A stretch of DNA of 64,000 nt from Streptomyces sp. Ag109_O5-1 (GCF_003814875.1 NZ_RKQF01000001.1:9796001-9860000), one strand, 5' to 3'; shown: positions 50,336 through 59,657, counted from the stretch's first letter. Translations and numbers: made by a program. The notes: generated from the sequence alone by a model not told the origin.

Positions 50336-51544
50336 GTGACCGGTTTCCTGGCCGGCCTCCTGGTCGCCGTACTCCCGCTGCTCGCCGCTGGTTTCTGGCT
50401 GGGCCGCCGCACCGCGCGCCCCGAGGGCCTCGGCGGCGGCCTCGGCACCCCCGTCGAGTACGCCACCTTCGAGACCCTGCACACCGCGTCCCTGGCCGCA
50501 CCCCCGCTCCGCGCGGGCCTCACCGAGGAGACCGCCCGCCGGTCGGCCCGTCGGCTGCGCACCCTGCTCGGCACCGACGCCCTCTGTCTCACCGACCACG
50601 AGAGCCTGCTGGTCTGGGACGGCGTCGGCGGCCACCACCGCACCGAGATCATGGAACGCCTCGCCGGACCGCTGGAGTCCGGCCGCGGCGAGGCCTTCCG
50701 GCTGCACTGCGAGGTGCCCGACTGCCCGGTCCGCTGGGCCGTGATCGCCCCCCTCACCGTCGACGACCGGGTCCACGGCGCCCTGGTCGCCTGCGCCCCG
50801 CGCGAGTCCGCCGTGCTGGTCCGGGCGGCCGGCGAGGTCGCCCGCTGGGTCAGCGTCCAACTGGAGCTGGCCGACCTCGACCGCTCCCGGACCCGCCTCA
50901 TCGAGGCCGAGATCCGCGCCCTGCGCGCCCAGATCTCCCCCCACTTCATCTTCAACTCGCTCGCGGTGATCGCCTCGTTCGTACGCACCGACCCCGAGCG
51001 CGCCCGCGAACTGCTCCTGGAGTTCGCCGACTTCACCCGCTACTCGTTCCGCAGGCACGGCGACTTCACCACCCTCGCCGACGAACTCCACGCCATCGAC
51101 CACTACTTGGCGCTCGTCCGGGCCCGGTTCGGCGACCGCCTCACGGTCACCCTCCAGATCGCCCCCGAGGTGCTCCCGGTCACCCTGCCCTTCCTCTGCC
51201 TCCAGCCCCTCGTCGAGAACGCCGTCAAACACGGCCTGGAGGGCAAGACCGGCACCTGCCACATCCAGATCACCGCCCAGGACACGGGCGCCGAGGCCCT
51301 GGTCGTCATCGAGGACGACGGCGCCGGCATGGACCCCGTGCTGCTGCGCAGCATCCTGGCCGGCGAGACCAGCCCCTCGGGCGGCATCGGCCTGTCCAAC
51401 GTCGACGACCGGCTCCGCCAGGTCTACGGCGACGACCACGGCCTCGTCATCGAGACCGCCCCAGGCGCGGGCATGAAGATCACCGCCCGGCTGCCCAAGT
51501 ACCAGCCCGGAGTGCACCGGACCGCCCGCCTGACGACGGACTGA
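50336..51544 (+). CDS. LytS-type sensor histidine kinase
   Basis: A 402-residue kinase partnering the LytTR regulator. One N-terminal helix (FLAGLLVAVLPLLAAGFWLG), a GAF-like domain (~50-180, CLTDHESLLVWDG), then the His_kinase domain with QISPHFIFNSLAVIASFV (phospho-His) and the ATPase part with PLVENAVKHGLEG, DDGAGMD and GGIGLSNVDDRL. GTG 50336 follows GGGGGGAGG. Fifty bp separate it from the symporter gene, so sensing and transport are one unit. Confidence 0.93.
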   Translation: MTGFLAGLLVAVLPLLAAGFWLGRRTARPEGLGGGLGTPVEYATFETLHTASLAAPPLRAGLTEETARRSARRLRTLLGTDALCLTDHESLLVWDGVGGHHRTEIMERLAGPLESGRGEAFRLHCEVPDCPVRWAVIAPLTVDDRVHGALVACAPRESAVLVRAAGEVARWVSVQLELADLDRSRTRLIEAEIRALRAQISPHFIFNSLAVIASFVRTDPERARELLLEFADFTRYSFRRHGDFTTLADELHAIDHYLALVRARFGDRLTVTLQIAPEVLPVTLPFLCLQPLVENAVKHGLEGKTGTCHIQITAQDTGAEALVVIEDDGAGMDPVLLRSILAGETSPSGGIGLSNVDDRLRQVYGDDHGLVIETAPGAGMKITARLPKYQPGVHRTARLTTD

Positions 51545-51548
51545 GCGG

Positions 51549-51740
51549 TCAGCCGCTCTGCTGGGTCATCACCATCGCCAGCGTCAGCAGCCCCAGCACC
51601 ACCCACCCGAACCACAGCCAGCCGTTGCTGCCGAGCGCCACCGTGTAGGCCGTCACCACCACGAGACCGCCGACGGTGAGCACCCCCATCGCCTTGGTGG
51701 AGCCGTTGGAACCGTTCGAACCGTTCGCAGAACCGGGCAT
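51549..51740 (-). CDS. small membrane protein with NGS repeats
   Basis: A 63-residue protein. The N-terminus is a low-complexity SANGSNGSNGS run, followed by two helices (MGVLTVGGLVVVTAYTVAL and LWFGWVVLGLLTLAMVMT). No family is recognised. It ends 5 bp from the convergent kinase stop and lies 13 bp downstream of the Ser/Thr kinase gene on the same strand, so it is probably the last gene of that operon. Confidence 0.7.
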   Translation of the reverse strand: MPGSANGSNGSNGSTKAMGVLTVGGLVVVTAYTVALGSNGWLWFGWVVLGLLTLAMVMTQQSG

Positions 51741-51753
51741 CGCGACACCCTCC

Positions 51754-53616
51754 TCAGGGTCCGTCCCCCTCCATGGTGCCCCCGTTCTGCTTCCGGACGG
51801 TGCAGACGGCGAAATGAAAGCCGGCCGTCCACGTGGCCTGACTCGTCCAGGAGTGCGCCTCGTACACGGAAGGATCGAATCCGTACTCCTGGGGCGGTAC
51901 GTCCCGTGCGCACGCCTGGTCCTGCTGTTTCCCCGCTTTGGCCAGCGTCAGGTCGGCGGCCAGCCGCGTGAACCCGAGCACCTCCTCGTCGTGCGGCCCC
52001 GAGCAGGAGACGAGCTCAGCGGTCCGCCTGGGCGGCAGCCGGAGACAGTCCCGCTTCTGCATGGTGGCGTTGCCCACGAACGAGGCCCCCATCGTGCGGT
52101 ACCCGTCGAGCGGCCCGTAGACGGGTCCGTGCGCCCCCAGCACCAGACAGGCCACCCGCCCTCCGGTCGCCTCGAACCCGTCCCCGCTCGGTACGACGGC
52201 GACGGGCCGCACATCCGCGAGCTTGCCGCGCAGCTCCCTGGTCCGCTCCTCGCACCCGGCGGGCCCCTTCTCACGAGCCTCCGAGGCGGAGGCCACCGGC
52301 ACGAACGTCATCACCTGGCCGTCCGGCGCCCTGTCCGCGCAGGTCGGGTCGACGGTGAGGGTCGGGGTGCCCACGAAACGCGTCCCGCTGGACCACTCGG
52401 CGACCACACAGTCACCGCCCTTGAGGGGCTGCGCAAGGCCCACCAGGCTGCCGTACGGCGGCCCGGCCGCTGAACCGTGGCTCTCGTGCGCGATCGCCCA
52501 CCAGATCCCGGCCCCGGCCAGCACCAGCCCCAGGGCGGCGGCGATGGCGGCACGCAGGGCATGCGGGTACGGACCGCGCCGGTGGCCGGGGCGGTGGCCG
52601 GACGGGGGGTCGGCCGGGGCGTCGGGCCGGGGAACGGGCGACGGGACCGGGCTCGACACGACGTCGGGCGCTCCGAAGCCGGGCACCTCCGGTGCGTCGC
52701 CCCAGGGCGGTGCGGAACCCGGATCGGTGCGCGTACGGACGTACGCATCCGCCTGCGACGACACGATCAGCGACAGCGCGGCCTCGGCCTCCACCGCCGA
52801 CATCCGCCGCTCCGGATCCTTGACGAGCAGCGCGAGCAGCACCGGCGCCAGCGCACCCGCCCGCACCGGCGGACAGGGCTCGTCCGTCACCGCGGCGGAG
52901 ATCTCCGAGTAGTCCGAACCCCGCTCGAACGGCCGCCGCCCCTCCACCGCGTGGTACAGCGTGCACCCCAGCGAGAACAGATCGGCGGCCGGCGTGGGCG
53001 GCCCGGCCATGACCCGCTCCGGCGCCACATACCCCGCCGTCCCGACCAGCGCCGACGGCTGCGTGTACCGGGTCTCGCCGCCGTACGGCTGCACCGAGAT
53101 GCCGTAGTCCGTCAGCAGGACACGGGCATACGGCGCCCCGGTACGGTCGGGCGCCAGCAGGATGTTCGCCGGTTTCACGTCCCGGTGCATCAGACCCCGC
53201 TGGTGTCCGGCCGTCAGCGCGTCCAGGACGGCGAGGCCGATCCGGGCGCACTCGGCGGGCGGCAACGGGCCGCCCCGCCCCACCAGCACCCGCAGATCGA
53301 CCGCGTCCGGCACGTACTCCATCACGATCCACGGCAGCCCGTCGTGCTCCAGCACGTCGTGCACGGTCACCACATGCGGATTCGCGCGCAGCCCGGCCGC
53401 GTGCCGCGCCTCCGCCCGGGCCCGCGCCACCCGGTCGGCGCGTTCCTGCTCGTCCGGACCCTGCAGCACCAGCTCCTTCAGCGCGACCTCGCACTCCAGG
53501 ACCGGGTCGTGAGCGAGCCAGACATGCCCCATACCGCCGCTGCCCAGCTGCTTCAGCAGTACGTACCGGCCGCCGATGACCCGGCCGTCTCCTGACACAG
53601 GGGTTCCTTCGCCCAT
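51754..53616 (-). CDS. membrane Ser/Thr protein kinase with septum-formation-like outer domain
   Basis: A 620-residue eukaryotic-type kinase. Residues ~15-285 are the kinase: P-loop LGSGGMGHV, Lys-47 in VALKEL, HRDVKPANIL (144-153), and DYG (170-172) in place of DFG, with GTAGYVAPE for the activation end. A Pro-rich linker and one helix (~354-376) lead to an extracellular part with two units of the GDC...C and CxxPHxxEVxG type (KGGDCVVAE; SCSGPHDEEVLGF), as in septum-formation domains. It carries no PASTA repeat; one is in the adjacent lipoprotein. ATG 53616. Confidence 0.9.
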   Translation of the reverse strand: MGEGTPVSGDGRVIGGRYVLLKQLGSGGMGHVWLAHDPVLECEVALKELVLQGPDEQERADRVARARAEARHAAGLRANPHVVTVHDVLEHDGLPWIVMEYVPDAVDLRVLVGRGGPLPPAECARIGLAVLDALTAGHQRGLMHRDVKPANILLAPDRTGAPYARVLLTDYGISVQPYGGETRYTQPSALVGTAGYVAPERVMAGPPTPAADLFSLGCTLYHAVEGRRPFERGSDYSEISAAVTDEPCPPVRAGALAPVLLALLVKDPERRMSAVEAEAALSLIVSSQADAYVRTRTDPGSAPPWGDAPEVPGFGAPDVVSSPVPSPVPRPDAPADPPSGHRPGHRRGPYPHALRAAIAAALGLVLAGAGIWWAIAHESHGSAAGPPYGSLVGLAQPLKGGDCVVAEWSSGTRFVGTPTLTVDPTCADRAPDGQVMTFVPVASASEAREKGPAGCEERTRELRGKLADVRPVAVVPSGDGFEATGGRVACLVLGAHGPVYGPLDGYRTMGASFVGNATMQKRDCLRLPPRRTAELVSCSGPHDEEVLGFTRLAADLTLAKAGKQQDQACARDVPPQEYGFDPSVYEAHSWTSQATWTAGFHFAVCTVRKQNGGTMEGDGP

Positions 53617-53650
53617 CCAGTCACTCCCGGGTTCGCGTTCGCGTGCGGTG

Positions 53651-55075
53651 TCACGTGGTGCCGGAGCCGGTACCGTCCGCCGGCACCGGTTCGCCGGGCG
53701 CGGCCGGTTCCGTTCCCGACGGAGAAGGGCCGGTGGCGCTGTGGGTGACGGACGGGGAGTCCGGCGGGCGCGCGGAAGCCGAGTCCGGCGGTGGATCCGA
53801 GGAGGCCGGCGGGGCGGGGGAGGCCCCCTGGTAGGCGGAGGAGGGCGGGTCCGAGGGCGGCAGCGGACCCGAAGCGAGGGGCGAGGACGCACGGGACGGC
53901 GTACCGGAGTCCGACGGCGTGTCCGACGAAGACACCCCCGACGGCGACGAGGACGACGATGACGTGGACCCCGGATCCGGCGACGTGGACCCCGGATCCG
54001 ATGACGAGGACCCCGGATCCGATGACGTGGACCCCGGATCCGATGACGTGGACCCCGGATCCGATGACGACGAGGACCCCGAGATCTCCCCTCCCACGGA
54101 TCCGGAGGACGACGATCCGCCGGACTCGTCGCCGCTCGTGCCCCCGGCCACCCGCAGGGTGACGTACTCCCCGAACGTCAGCCGTGTCCCCGCCACCGGG
54201 TCCGAGGCCAGTACCCGGGCGTCGTCGGGCGGCGGCTCGGCACTGTCGTAGGCGGCGGCCAGCTCCGCGCCGGAGAGCCGTCCGCTCGCCGCGCCGAAGG
54301 ACAGGCCGACGACATCGGGGACGGCATGCTGCTCGCCGGTGCTGAACACGGTGTCGTGCGAGCCCGTCGTGCCGACCGGCCGCTCGAAGCCCCGCTCGGG
54401 GTCGGCGACATCGACGAGCGCGAGTTGCCTCAGCGGCCGCGCGGCGGGTCGTACCGCCGTCACCTCGTGCTCGTCGTACCCCGGCCACACCTTGTTGCCG
54501 TGCTCGAAGTCGACCTTGATGCGGCCGGCGTCGCCCTTGAAAGGCCGCAGCGGATTTCCGCACGAGCACTTCACGGCGGGCTGTCCCTGCTGATCGACGA
54601 GAACGGCGATTCCGGCCTGGAGCAGGGAGTCGTAGGACACTGCGGTGCCGCTTTTGTAATCGTGGTTTTTCACGAGGGTGTCGTGACGCAGGAGTACCGG
54701 AGTGAGTCGGTCGAGAAAATCAGGAATGTGTTCGGTCGAGATTTTGAAGACACCGGCCCATGCCTGTGCCTTTCGGTGATTCGCGGGATCGGTGAGGAAT
54801 TTCTTGAGTTTCTCGACGTCGCAGATCGTCGGCTGCCGGGTTCCCCCGTAGAGACCGGGCGCGTCCCCCTGCTGCAGGTTGCCGCGCACCGGCAGTGAAG
54901 GGGCCTGTTTGTCGTGGCCGACCCCCTGGCCCTCGTCGAAGAACGGGTCGAGCGCCGGCACACCGACGGCGGCCGCCTTGACGTCGTGCGAGTCCCGCCC
55001 GCATCCGCTGAGTATCAGTACCGGCACCAGGACAACAAGCACACATGCCTGGTGCAAGAAAGCGCGAAGTGTCAT
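53651..55075 (-). CDS. lipoprotein with DUF6777-like and PASTA domains
   Basis: A 474-residue exported lipoprotein. Signal peptide ends in the lipobox LILSGC (Cys-25). Residues ~35-235 resemble a streptomycete domain of unknown function (DUF6777): GNLQQGDAPGLYGGTR, CDVEKLKKFLTDPAN, VKCSCGNPLRPF. A single PASTA unit follows (~245-310, VPDVVGLSFGAASGRLSGA, DPVAGTRLTFGEYVTLRV), then a long Ser/Pro/Gly tail with DPGSTSS repeats. PASTA units bind muropeptides; adjacency to a Ser/Thr kinase lacking them suggests a split receptor. ATG 55075 (GTG 55078 is an alternative). Confidence 0.87.
   Translation of the reverse strand: MTLRAFLHQACVLVVLVPVLILSGCGRDSHDVKAAAVGVPALDPFFDEGQGVGHDKQAPSLPVRGNLQQGDAPGLYGGTRQPTICDVEKLKKFLTDPANHRKAQAWAGVFKISTEHIPDFLDRLTPVLLRHDTLVKNHDYKSGTAVSYDSLLQAGIAVLVDQQGQPAVKCSCGNPLRPFKGDAGRIKVDFEHGNKVWPGYDEHEVTAVRPAARPLRQLALVDVADPERGFERPVGTTGSHDTVFSTGEQHAVPDVVGLSFGAASGRLSGAELAAAYDSAEPPPDDARVLASDPVAGTRLTFGEYVTLRVAGGTSGDESGGSSSSGSVGGEISGSSSSSDPGSTSSDPGSTSSDPGSSSSDPGSTSPDPGSTSSSSSSPSGVSSSDTPSDSGTPSRASSPLASGPLPPSDPPSSAYQGASPAPPASSDPPPDSASARPPDSPSVTHSATGPSPSGTEPAAPGEPVPADGTGSGTT
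53938..54080. repeat. DPGSTSS-coding tandem repeats
   Basis: Five near-identical 18-24-bp units (GGACCCCGGATCCGATGACG on the plus strand) within the lipoprotein gene encode the Ser/Pro spacer repeats. Such tracts expand and contract by slippage. Confidence 0.85.
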
Positions 55076-55132
55076 CACCGCTCCCCCCGGCGGTTATCCC
55101 ATCGCGCTTTATGCTACTGAACGAAAACCCTT

Positions 55133-56083
55133 TCAGCCCTTGCGTGCGTTCAGTGAGGCCAAATAGGCGTTGTACGCCTCGAGTTCCTTGTCGCCGTCCC
55201 GGTCGGCGGCCCGGTCCGTACGCCGGGCCTGGCGCTGCTCCGAGCCGTACCACTGGAACAACAGCGCGATCAGCACCAGCACGGACGGAATCTCACTGAA
55301 CGCCCAGGCGATCCCGCCGGCCGCGTTCTGGTCGGAGAGCGCGTCGATGCCGAGCGAGGCGGCCGGGTTCTTGAACGTCTCCACCATCGGTTCCGACGCC
55401 ATCATCAACGCGATACCGAAGAAGGCGTGGAACGGCATGCCCGCGAACAGCTCCAGCATGCGCATGAGATACCCCGGCCGGTGCGGCCCCGGGTCCACGC
55501 CGATGATCGGCCAGAAGAAGACGATACCGACGGCGAAGAAGTGGACCATCATCGCGATGTGCCCGGTCTTCGAGCCCATGAGGAAGTCGAACAGCGGTGT
55601 GAAGTAGAGCGCGTACAGGCTCGCGATGAACAGCGGGATCGTGAAGGCGGGGTGGGTGATGACCCGCATGTAGCGGCTGTGCAGCAGGGCCAGCAGCAGC
55701 TCACGCGGCCCCTTCCGGCCCTTCCCCGCGACCGGCAGCGCGCGCAGTGCGAGGGTGACCGGGGCGCCCAGCAGGACGAAGATGGGCGACAGCATGCTGA
55801 TGATCATGTGCTGCACCATGTGCACGCTGAACATGACCATCCCGTAGTCGTTCAGCCTGGTGCACATCACGAGCATGACGGTCAGCACACCGACGACGAA
55901 CGACACGGTCCGCCCCACGGACCACGAGTCCCCGCGCCGCCGCAGCCGCACCACACCCCACCCGTACAGAGCGAGCCCGGCCACACAGGCGACGAGAAAG
56001 AAGGGATCCGCCGACCACTCCAGCCCGCGCCCCAGCGTGAACGGCGGCAGATCCATGGTCATGCCGTGCCCGCTGTGATCCAT
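55133..56083 (-). CDS. cytochrome c oxidase assembly protein, CtaG/Caa3 type
   Basis: A 316-residue membrane protein with seven to eight helices. The family pattern is clear: MDHSGHGM N-terminus, YGMVMFSVHMVQHMIISMLSP, HPAFTIPLFIASLYALYFTP, GHIAMMVHFFAVGIVFFWPI and GMPFHAFFGIALMMAS, with conserved His residues likely to handle copper. It probably helps insert CuB or stabilise the oxidase. ATG 56083. It stands alone between the lipoprotein and pfkA. Confidence 0.9.
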   Translation of the reverse strand: MDHSGHGMTMDLPPFTLGRGLEWSADPFFLVACVAGLALYGWGVVRLRRRGDSWSVGRTVSFVVGVLTVMLVMCTRLNDYGMVMFSVHMVQHMIISMLSPIFVLLGAPVTLALRALPVAGKGRKGPRELLLALLHSRYMRVITHPAFTIPLFIASLYALYFTPLFDFLMGSKTGHIAMMVHFFAVGIVFFWPIIGVDPGPHRPGYLMRMLELFAGMPFHAFFGIALMMASEPMVETFKNPAASLGIDALSDQNAAGGIAWAFSEIPSVLVLIALLFQWYGSEQRQARRTDRAADRDGDKELEAYNAYLASLNARKG

Positions 56084-56197
56084 CCGGCGGCTCCTGATTC
56101 GTGGGGGGTTGTGCGTTTCCTGCCGACCCCAGAGTAGAACCGCCCCCGACCGCACTTGCGACCGGGGGCGAGTGTCCCTACCTCCAGGAAGGCGCGG

Positions 56198-56240
56198 GGT
56201 TGTGTCAATATGCGGCTCCGCCGCGTGGGCGCGAGCAACC
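56198..56240. repeat. dispersed 43-nt hairpin element, copy 1
   Basis: Bounded by GGTTG and CAACC, with core ATATGCGGCTCCGCCGCGTG and an inner stem GCGGC/GCCGC. A second copy at 60224-60266 shares length and core but has GGCTG/CAGCC at its ends. Located in the spacer between pfkA and ctaG, downstream of pfkA. Confidence 0.7.
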
Positions 56241-56290
56241 ACGCAGGATCCGCACCCGGCGACGAACCGGCACCCCCTACGGCCCTGCCC

Positions 56291-57316
56291 CTACAGCACC
56301 GTCTCCGCCTCGTCGTACCGCCCGGAGGGAACCGTCTTCAACGTCTCCACGGCCTCGGCGAGCGGCACCATCACGATGTCCGTCCCCCGCAGCGCGGTCA
56401 TGTGACCGAACTCGCCCCGGTGCACCGCCTCCACCGCATGCCACCCGAACCGCGTCGCCAGCACCCGGTCGTACGCCGTCGGCGTCCCGCCCCGCTGGAC
56501 GTGCCCGAGGATCACCGGCCGCGCCTCCTTGCCGAGCCGCTCCTCCAACTCGATGGAGAGCTGCCGGGCGATCCCGGCGAACCGCTCATGGCCGTAGATG
56601 TCCTTGCCGCCCTCGTCGAACTCCATCGTGCCGGCCTTCGGCTTGGCCCCCTCCGCCGCGACGACGATCGCGAACCGCTTGCCCGCCTCGAACCGCTCGC
56701 CGACCCGGCGGGCCAACTCCTCGATGTCGAAGGGCCTCTCCGGTACGACGATGGCGTGCGCGCCGGCGGCCATGCCGGAGTGCAGGGCGATCCAGCCGGT
56801 GTGCCGCCCCATGACCTCGACGACGAGCACCCGCTGGTGGGACTCGGCGGTGGTCTTGAGCCGGTCCAGGGCCTCGGTCGCCACGCCCACGGCCGTGTCG
56901 AAGCCGAAGGTGACGTCGGTGACAGCGATGTCGTTGTCGATGGTCTTCGGGACGCCGACGATCGGCAGGCCCGCGTCGGACATCAGCCGGGCCGCCTTGA
57001 GCGTGCCCTCACCGCCGATCGGGATGATCGCATCGAGGCCGAGCTCGGCGACATGGCCCTTGGCCCGCTCCACACCGTCGCGCAGATGCGAGGGCTGGAC
57101 GCGGGAGGAGCCGAGGATCGTACCGCCGCGGGCCAGGATGCCGGCCACGGCGTCGAGGTCGAGCTTGAGATAGTCGCATTCCAGGAGGCCCTTCCAGCCG
57201 TCCCGGAAGCCGATGACCTCGTCGCCGTGGTCGACGACGGCACGGTGCACGACGGACCGGATGACGGCGTTCAGGCCGGGGCAGTCGCCACCGGACGTGA
57301 GGACACCAATGCGCAT
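56291..57316 (-). CDS. pfkA: 6-phosphofructokinase
   Basis: A 341-residue phosphofructokinase. RIGVLTSGGDCPGLNAVIRS (nucleotide loop), IPIGGEGTLKAARL, VPKTIDNDIAVTD (catalytic Asp), VEVMGRHTGWIAL and GHVQRGGTPTAYDR. The residues equivalent to positions 104 and 124 of the E. coli enzyme are Gly and Lys, the pattern of actinobacterial ATP-dependent 'group III' enzymes. ATG 57316. Monocistronic by position. Confidence 0.95.
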   Translation of the reverse strand: MRIGVLTSGGDCPGLNAVIRSVVHRAVVDHGDEVIGFRDGWKGLLECDYLKLDLDAVAGILARGGTILGSSRVQPSHLRDGVERAKGHVAELGLDAIIPIGGEGTLKAARLMSDAGLPIVGVPKTIDNDIAVTDVTFGFDTAVGVATEALDRLKTTAESHQRVLVVEVMGRHTGWIALHSGMAAGAHAIVVPERPFDIEELARRVGERFEAGKRFAIVVAAEGAKPKAGTMEFDEGGKDIYGHERFAGIARQLSIELEERLGKEARPVILGHVQRGGTPTAYDRVLATRFGWHAVEAVHRGEFGHMTALRGTDIVMVPLAEAVETLKTVPSGRYDEAETVL

Positions 57317-57519
57317 AGCCCGAAACAACCTTCTTCACGTGGGCCGAGGACCGGACCACGCTGTCCGGCTGACAACGCGGCCACCCTACCGGCGTGAGGG
57401 GGTGCCTCCCTAGCGGGCGTCCGCCTGCTGGACGCGCCCGCACATGTGAGCGGACGCGCTGTCAGGCGGGCTCGGAACCGTGCCCGTGACGGCGCCCGGA
57501 ACCGACCCCGCCGAAACGG

Positions 57520-58248
57520 TCAGGCAGGCTGCTGCGCGGACGCGATCCGCTCGTTGCGCAGGGCCTCGTACCAGCGGTCGTCGATCGGCGGCAGCGCGTT
57601 GACGTCGAGCGCCAGCTTCAGCAGCAGGTCGGCGATGAGCGGGTTGCGGGCGAGCACCGGCCCGTGCATGTACGTGCCGAAGACGGTCTCGTTGTACGCG
57701 CCCTCCGTGCCGTCCCCGGTGCCGTTGCCCCGGCCGAGCTGGACCCGGGCGAAGGGGCGGGCGGTGGGGCCGAGCTGGGTGACGCCCTGGTGGTTCTCGA
57801 ACCCGGTGAGCTGGGGCAGCCCGAGCCGCGGGTCGATGTCGGCGAGGACGTCGCCGACGCACCGCTCCCCGGTGCCGCGCACGGTCGTCACGTCCAGCAG
57901 CCCGAGGCCCGGCTCCCGCTGCCCGAGGTCGTTGATGAACTCGTGCCCGAGGATCTGGTACCCGGCACACACGGAGAACACGATCGCGCCGTTCTCCACC
58001 GCCCGGTACAGATGCCCGTCGCGGCGCAGCCGCTCGGCGGCGAGCCGCTGCGGACGGTCCTCGCCGCCGCCGATCAGGTAGATGTCGCCGGAGGTCGGGA
58101 TCGGCTGGTCACTGCGCACATCGAGCCGGGCCACGTCGAGACCGCGCTGCCGGGCCCGGCGCTCCACGACGAGCGCGTTGCCCTGGTCGCCGTAGGTGCT
58201 GAGCAGGTCCGGGTAGATCCACACCAGCCGCAGTTGGTTGTCGCTCAT
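57520..58248 (-). CDS. gatD: lipid II isoglutaminyl synthase, glutaminase subunit
   Basis: A 242-residue class I glutamine amidotransferase of the CobB/CobQ-like type: LVWIYPDLLSTYGDQGNALV, YLIGGGEDRPQ, nucleophile Cys in IVFSVCAGYQILGHEF, and TGFENHQGVTQLG and GTYMHGPVLARNP with the His. It supplies ammonia to MurT for amidation of D-Glu in peptidoglycan stems. ATG 58248, 20 bp behind murT. Together they form one operon. Confidence 0.94.
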   Translation of the reverse strand: MSDNQLRLVWIYPDLLSTYGDQGNALVVERRARQRGLDVARLDVRSDQPIPTSGDIYLIGGGEDRPQRLAAERLRRDGHLYRAVENGAIVFSVCAGYQILGHEFINDLGQREPGLGLLDVTTVRGTGERCVGDVLADIDPRLGLPQLTGFENHQGVTQLGPTARPFARVQLGRGNGTGDGTEGAYNETVFGTYMHGPVLARNPLIADLLLKLALDVNALPPIDDRWYEALRNERIASAQQPA

Positions 58249-58268
58249 GAAGTCTTCGTCCTTCGTGG

Positions 58269-59507
58269 TCAGTTGCCGACGCGGCGGCGCAGGTCCTGGA
58301 ACGCGGTGTAGTTCGCGATGACCTCGATACGGCCCGGCGGGCACATCTGCACGGCCTGGTCGAGCGAGTCGCAGACCTGGAAGTGCTGGTTCGCCACCTC
58401 CAGACGCACCGCGAGGTCCAGCTTGCGGTCACCCAGCACGAAGATCGGGTGGCCGGTGAGGCGCGTGTAGTCCACGTCCCACAGCCAGGAGGTGTCGGTG
58501 CCGTCCGCGCCGCGTGCGTTCACGGAGAGGATCACCGGGGCCGGCGGCGGGTCGATGAGCGAGAACGTCTCCAGCCAGCCGGCCGGATTCTTCGCCAGCA
58601 GCAGCCGCAGATCACGGTTCTGGAACTGCACGACGTCGTAGCGTCCCGCGACCGCCTGCACCTGGTACATCCGCTCCAGGGCGACCTGCGGCGGCACCCC
58701 GAAGACGGCGGCGACGGCGGCCGAGGAGGCGGCGTTCGCCTTGTTGGCACGGCCCGGCAGCTGCAGATGGATCGGCCAGGCGGAACCGTGCGGGTCGAGC
58801 ACGTGGTCGCCCGACAGCACCCAGCTCGGGGTCGGCCGCCGGAACCCGCACTCGCCGCAGAACCAGTCGTCGCCCGGGCGCTGCATCACGCCACCGCAGG
58901 ACGGGCAGGACCAGGCGTCGTCCTTCCACATCTGCCCGGCGGCGACCCAGACCACGTTGGGGGAGGACGACGCGGCCCACACCACCAGCGGGTCGTCGCA
59001 GTTCGCCACGATCACGGCCTTCGACCCCGCGAGGCCCTCCCGCCAGTTCTCGGCGAGCATCCGGGTCTCGGCGGCGCGGTCGAGCTGGTCGCGGGAGAGG
59101 TTGAGCAGGGCGATGCACTTGGGTGCGGTGTCCCGGGCCACCCCGGCCAGGTACTTCTCGTCGACCTCGATGACACCGAACTTCGAGTCCGAGCCACCGG
59201 CCAGCGCCGAGGTGATGCCGGCGGGCATGTTGGCGCCGAGCGCGTTCGAGACGACCGGCCCCGCGGCCTTCAGCGCCTCGGCGATCAGCCTGGTGGTCGT
59301 GGTCTTGCCGTTCGTCGCCGAGACGAGCGTGACGTCCAGGTGGGTGGCGAGCCGGGCGAGCAGGTCGGGGTCGAGTTTGAGTGCGACCCGGCCACCGATC
59401 ACAGATCCGCTGCCGCGTCCCGCCGCCCGGGACGCCGCCGCGACCGCCTTGCCCGCGGTCACGGCGAGCTTGGCCCGCGGCGTGAGCGGGTCCGAGTTGC
59501 CTGCCAT
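58269..59507 (-). CDS. murT: lipid II isoglutaminyl synthase, Mur ligase subunit
   Basis: A 412-residue Mur-ligase-like enzyme. ATP loop SATNGKTTTTRLI (~76-88), NALGANMPAGI, FGVIEVDEKYLAGVA and NLSRDQLDRAAE. A zinc ribbon (CPSCGG and CGECG, ~215-240) is inserted in the middle domain, typical for MurT. It activates the D-Glu carboxylate of lipid II for amidation by GatD ammonia. ATG 59507. Confidence 0.95.
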   Translation of the reverse strand: MAGNSDPLTPRAKLAVTAGKAVAAASRAAGRGSGSVIGGRVALKLDPDLLARLATHLDVTLVSATNGKTTTTRLIAEALKAAGPVVSNALGANMPAGITSALAGGSDSKFGVIEVDEKYLAGVARDTAPKCIALLNLSRDQLDRAAETRMLAENWREGLAGSKAVIVANCDDPLVVWAASSSPNVVWVAAGQMWKDDAWSCPSCGGVMQRPGDDWFCGECGFRRPTPSWVLSGDHVLDPHGSAWPIHLQLPGRANKANAASSAAVAAVFGVPPQVALERMYQVQAVAGRYDVVQFQNRDLRLLLAKNPAGWLETFSLIDPPPAPVILSVNARGADGTDTSWLWDVDYTRLTGHPIFVLGDRKLDLAVRLEVANQHFQVCDSLDQAVQMCPPGRIEVIANYTAFQDLRRRVGN

Positions 59508-59657
59508 CAGTTCTCGATCCTCCTTGCGTACGCGCCGCGCCTCAGCCATCCGGCAACGTGGTGTGAGGCCAGCCTATCGAGATCCATTCGCACACCCGAA
59601 TTCCGGCCCTCGCCTGCGCGGCGGGCAGGGCCTGATCCGAACCGTACCCTTGCGGCC

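Noticed and set aside
53919..54251. Acidic Asp/Pro-rich plus-strand frame with repeats
   Set aside because: It is the complement of the DPGSTSS repeat in the lipoprotein gene.
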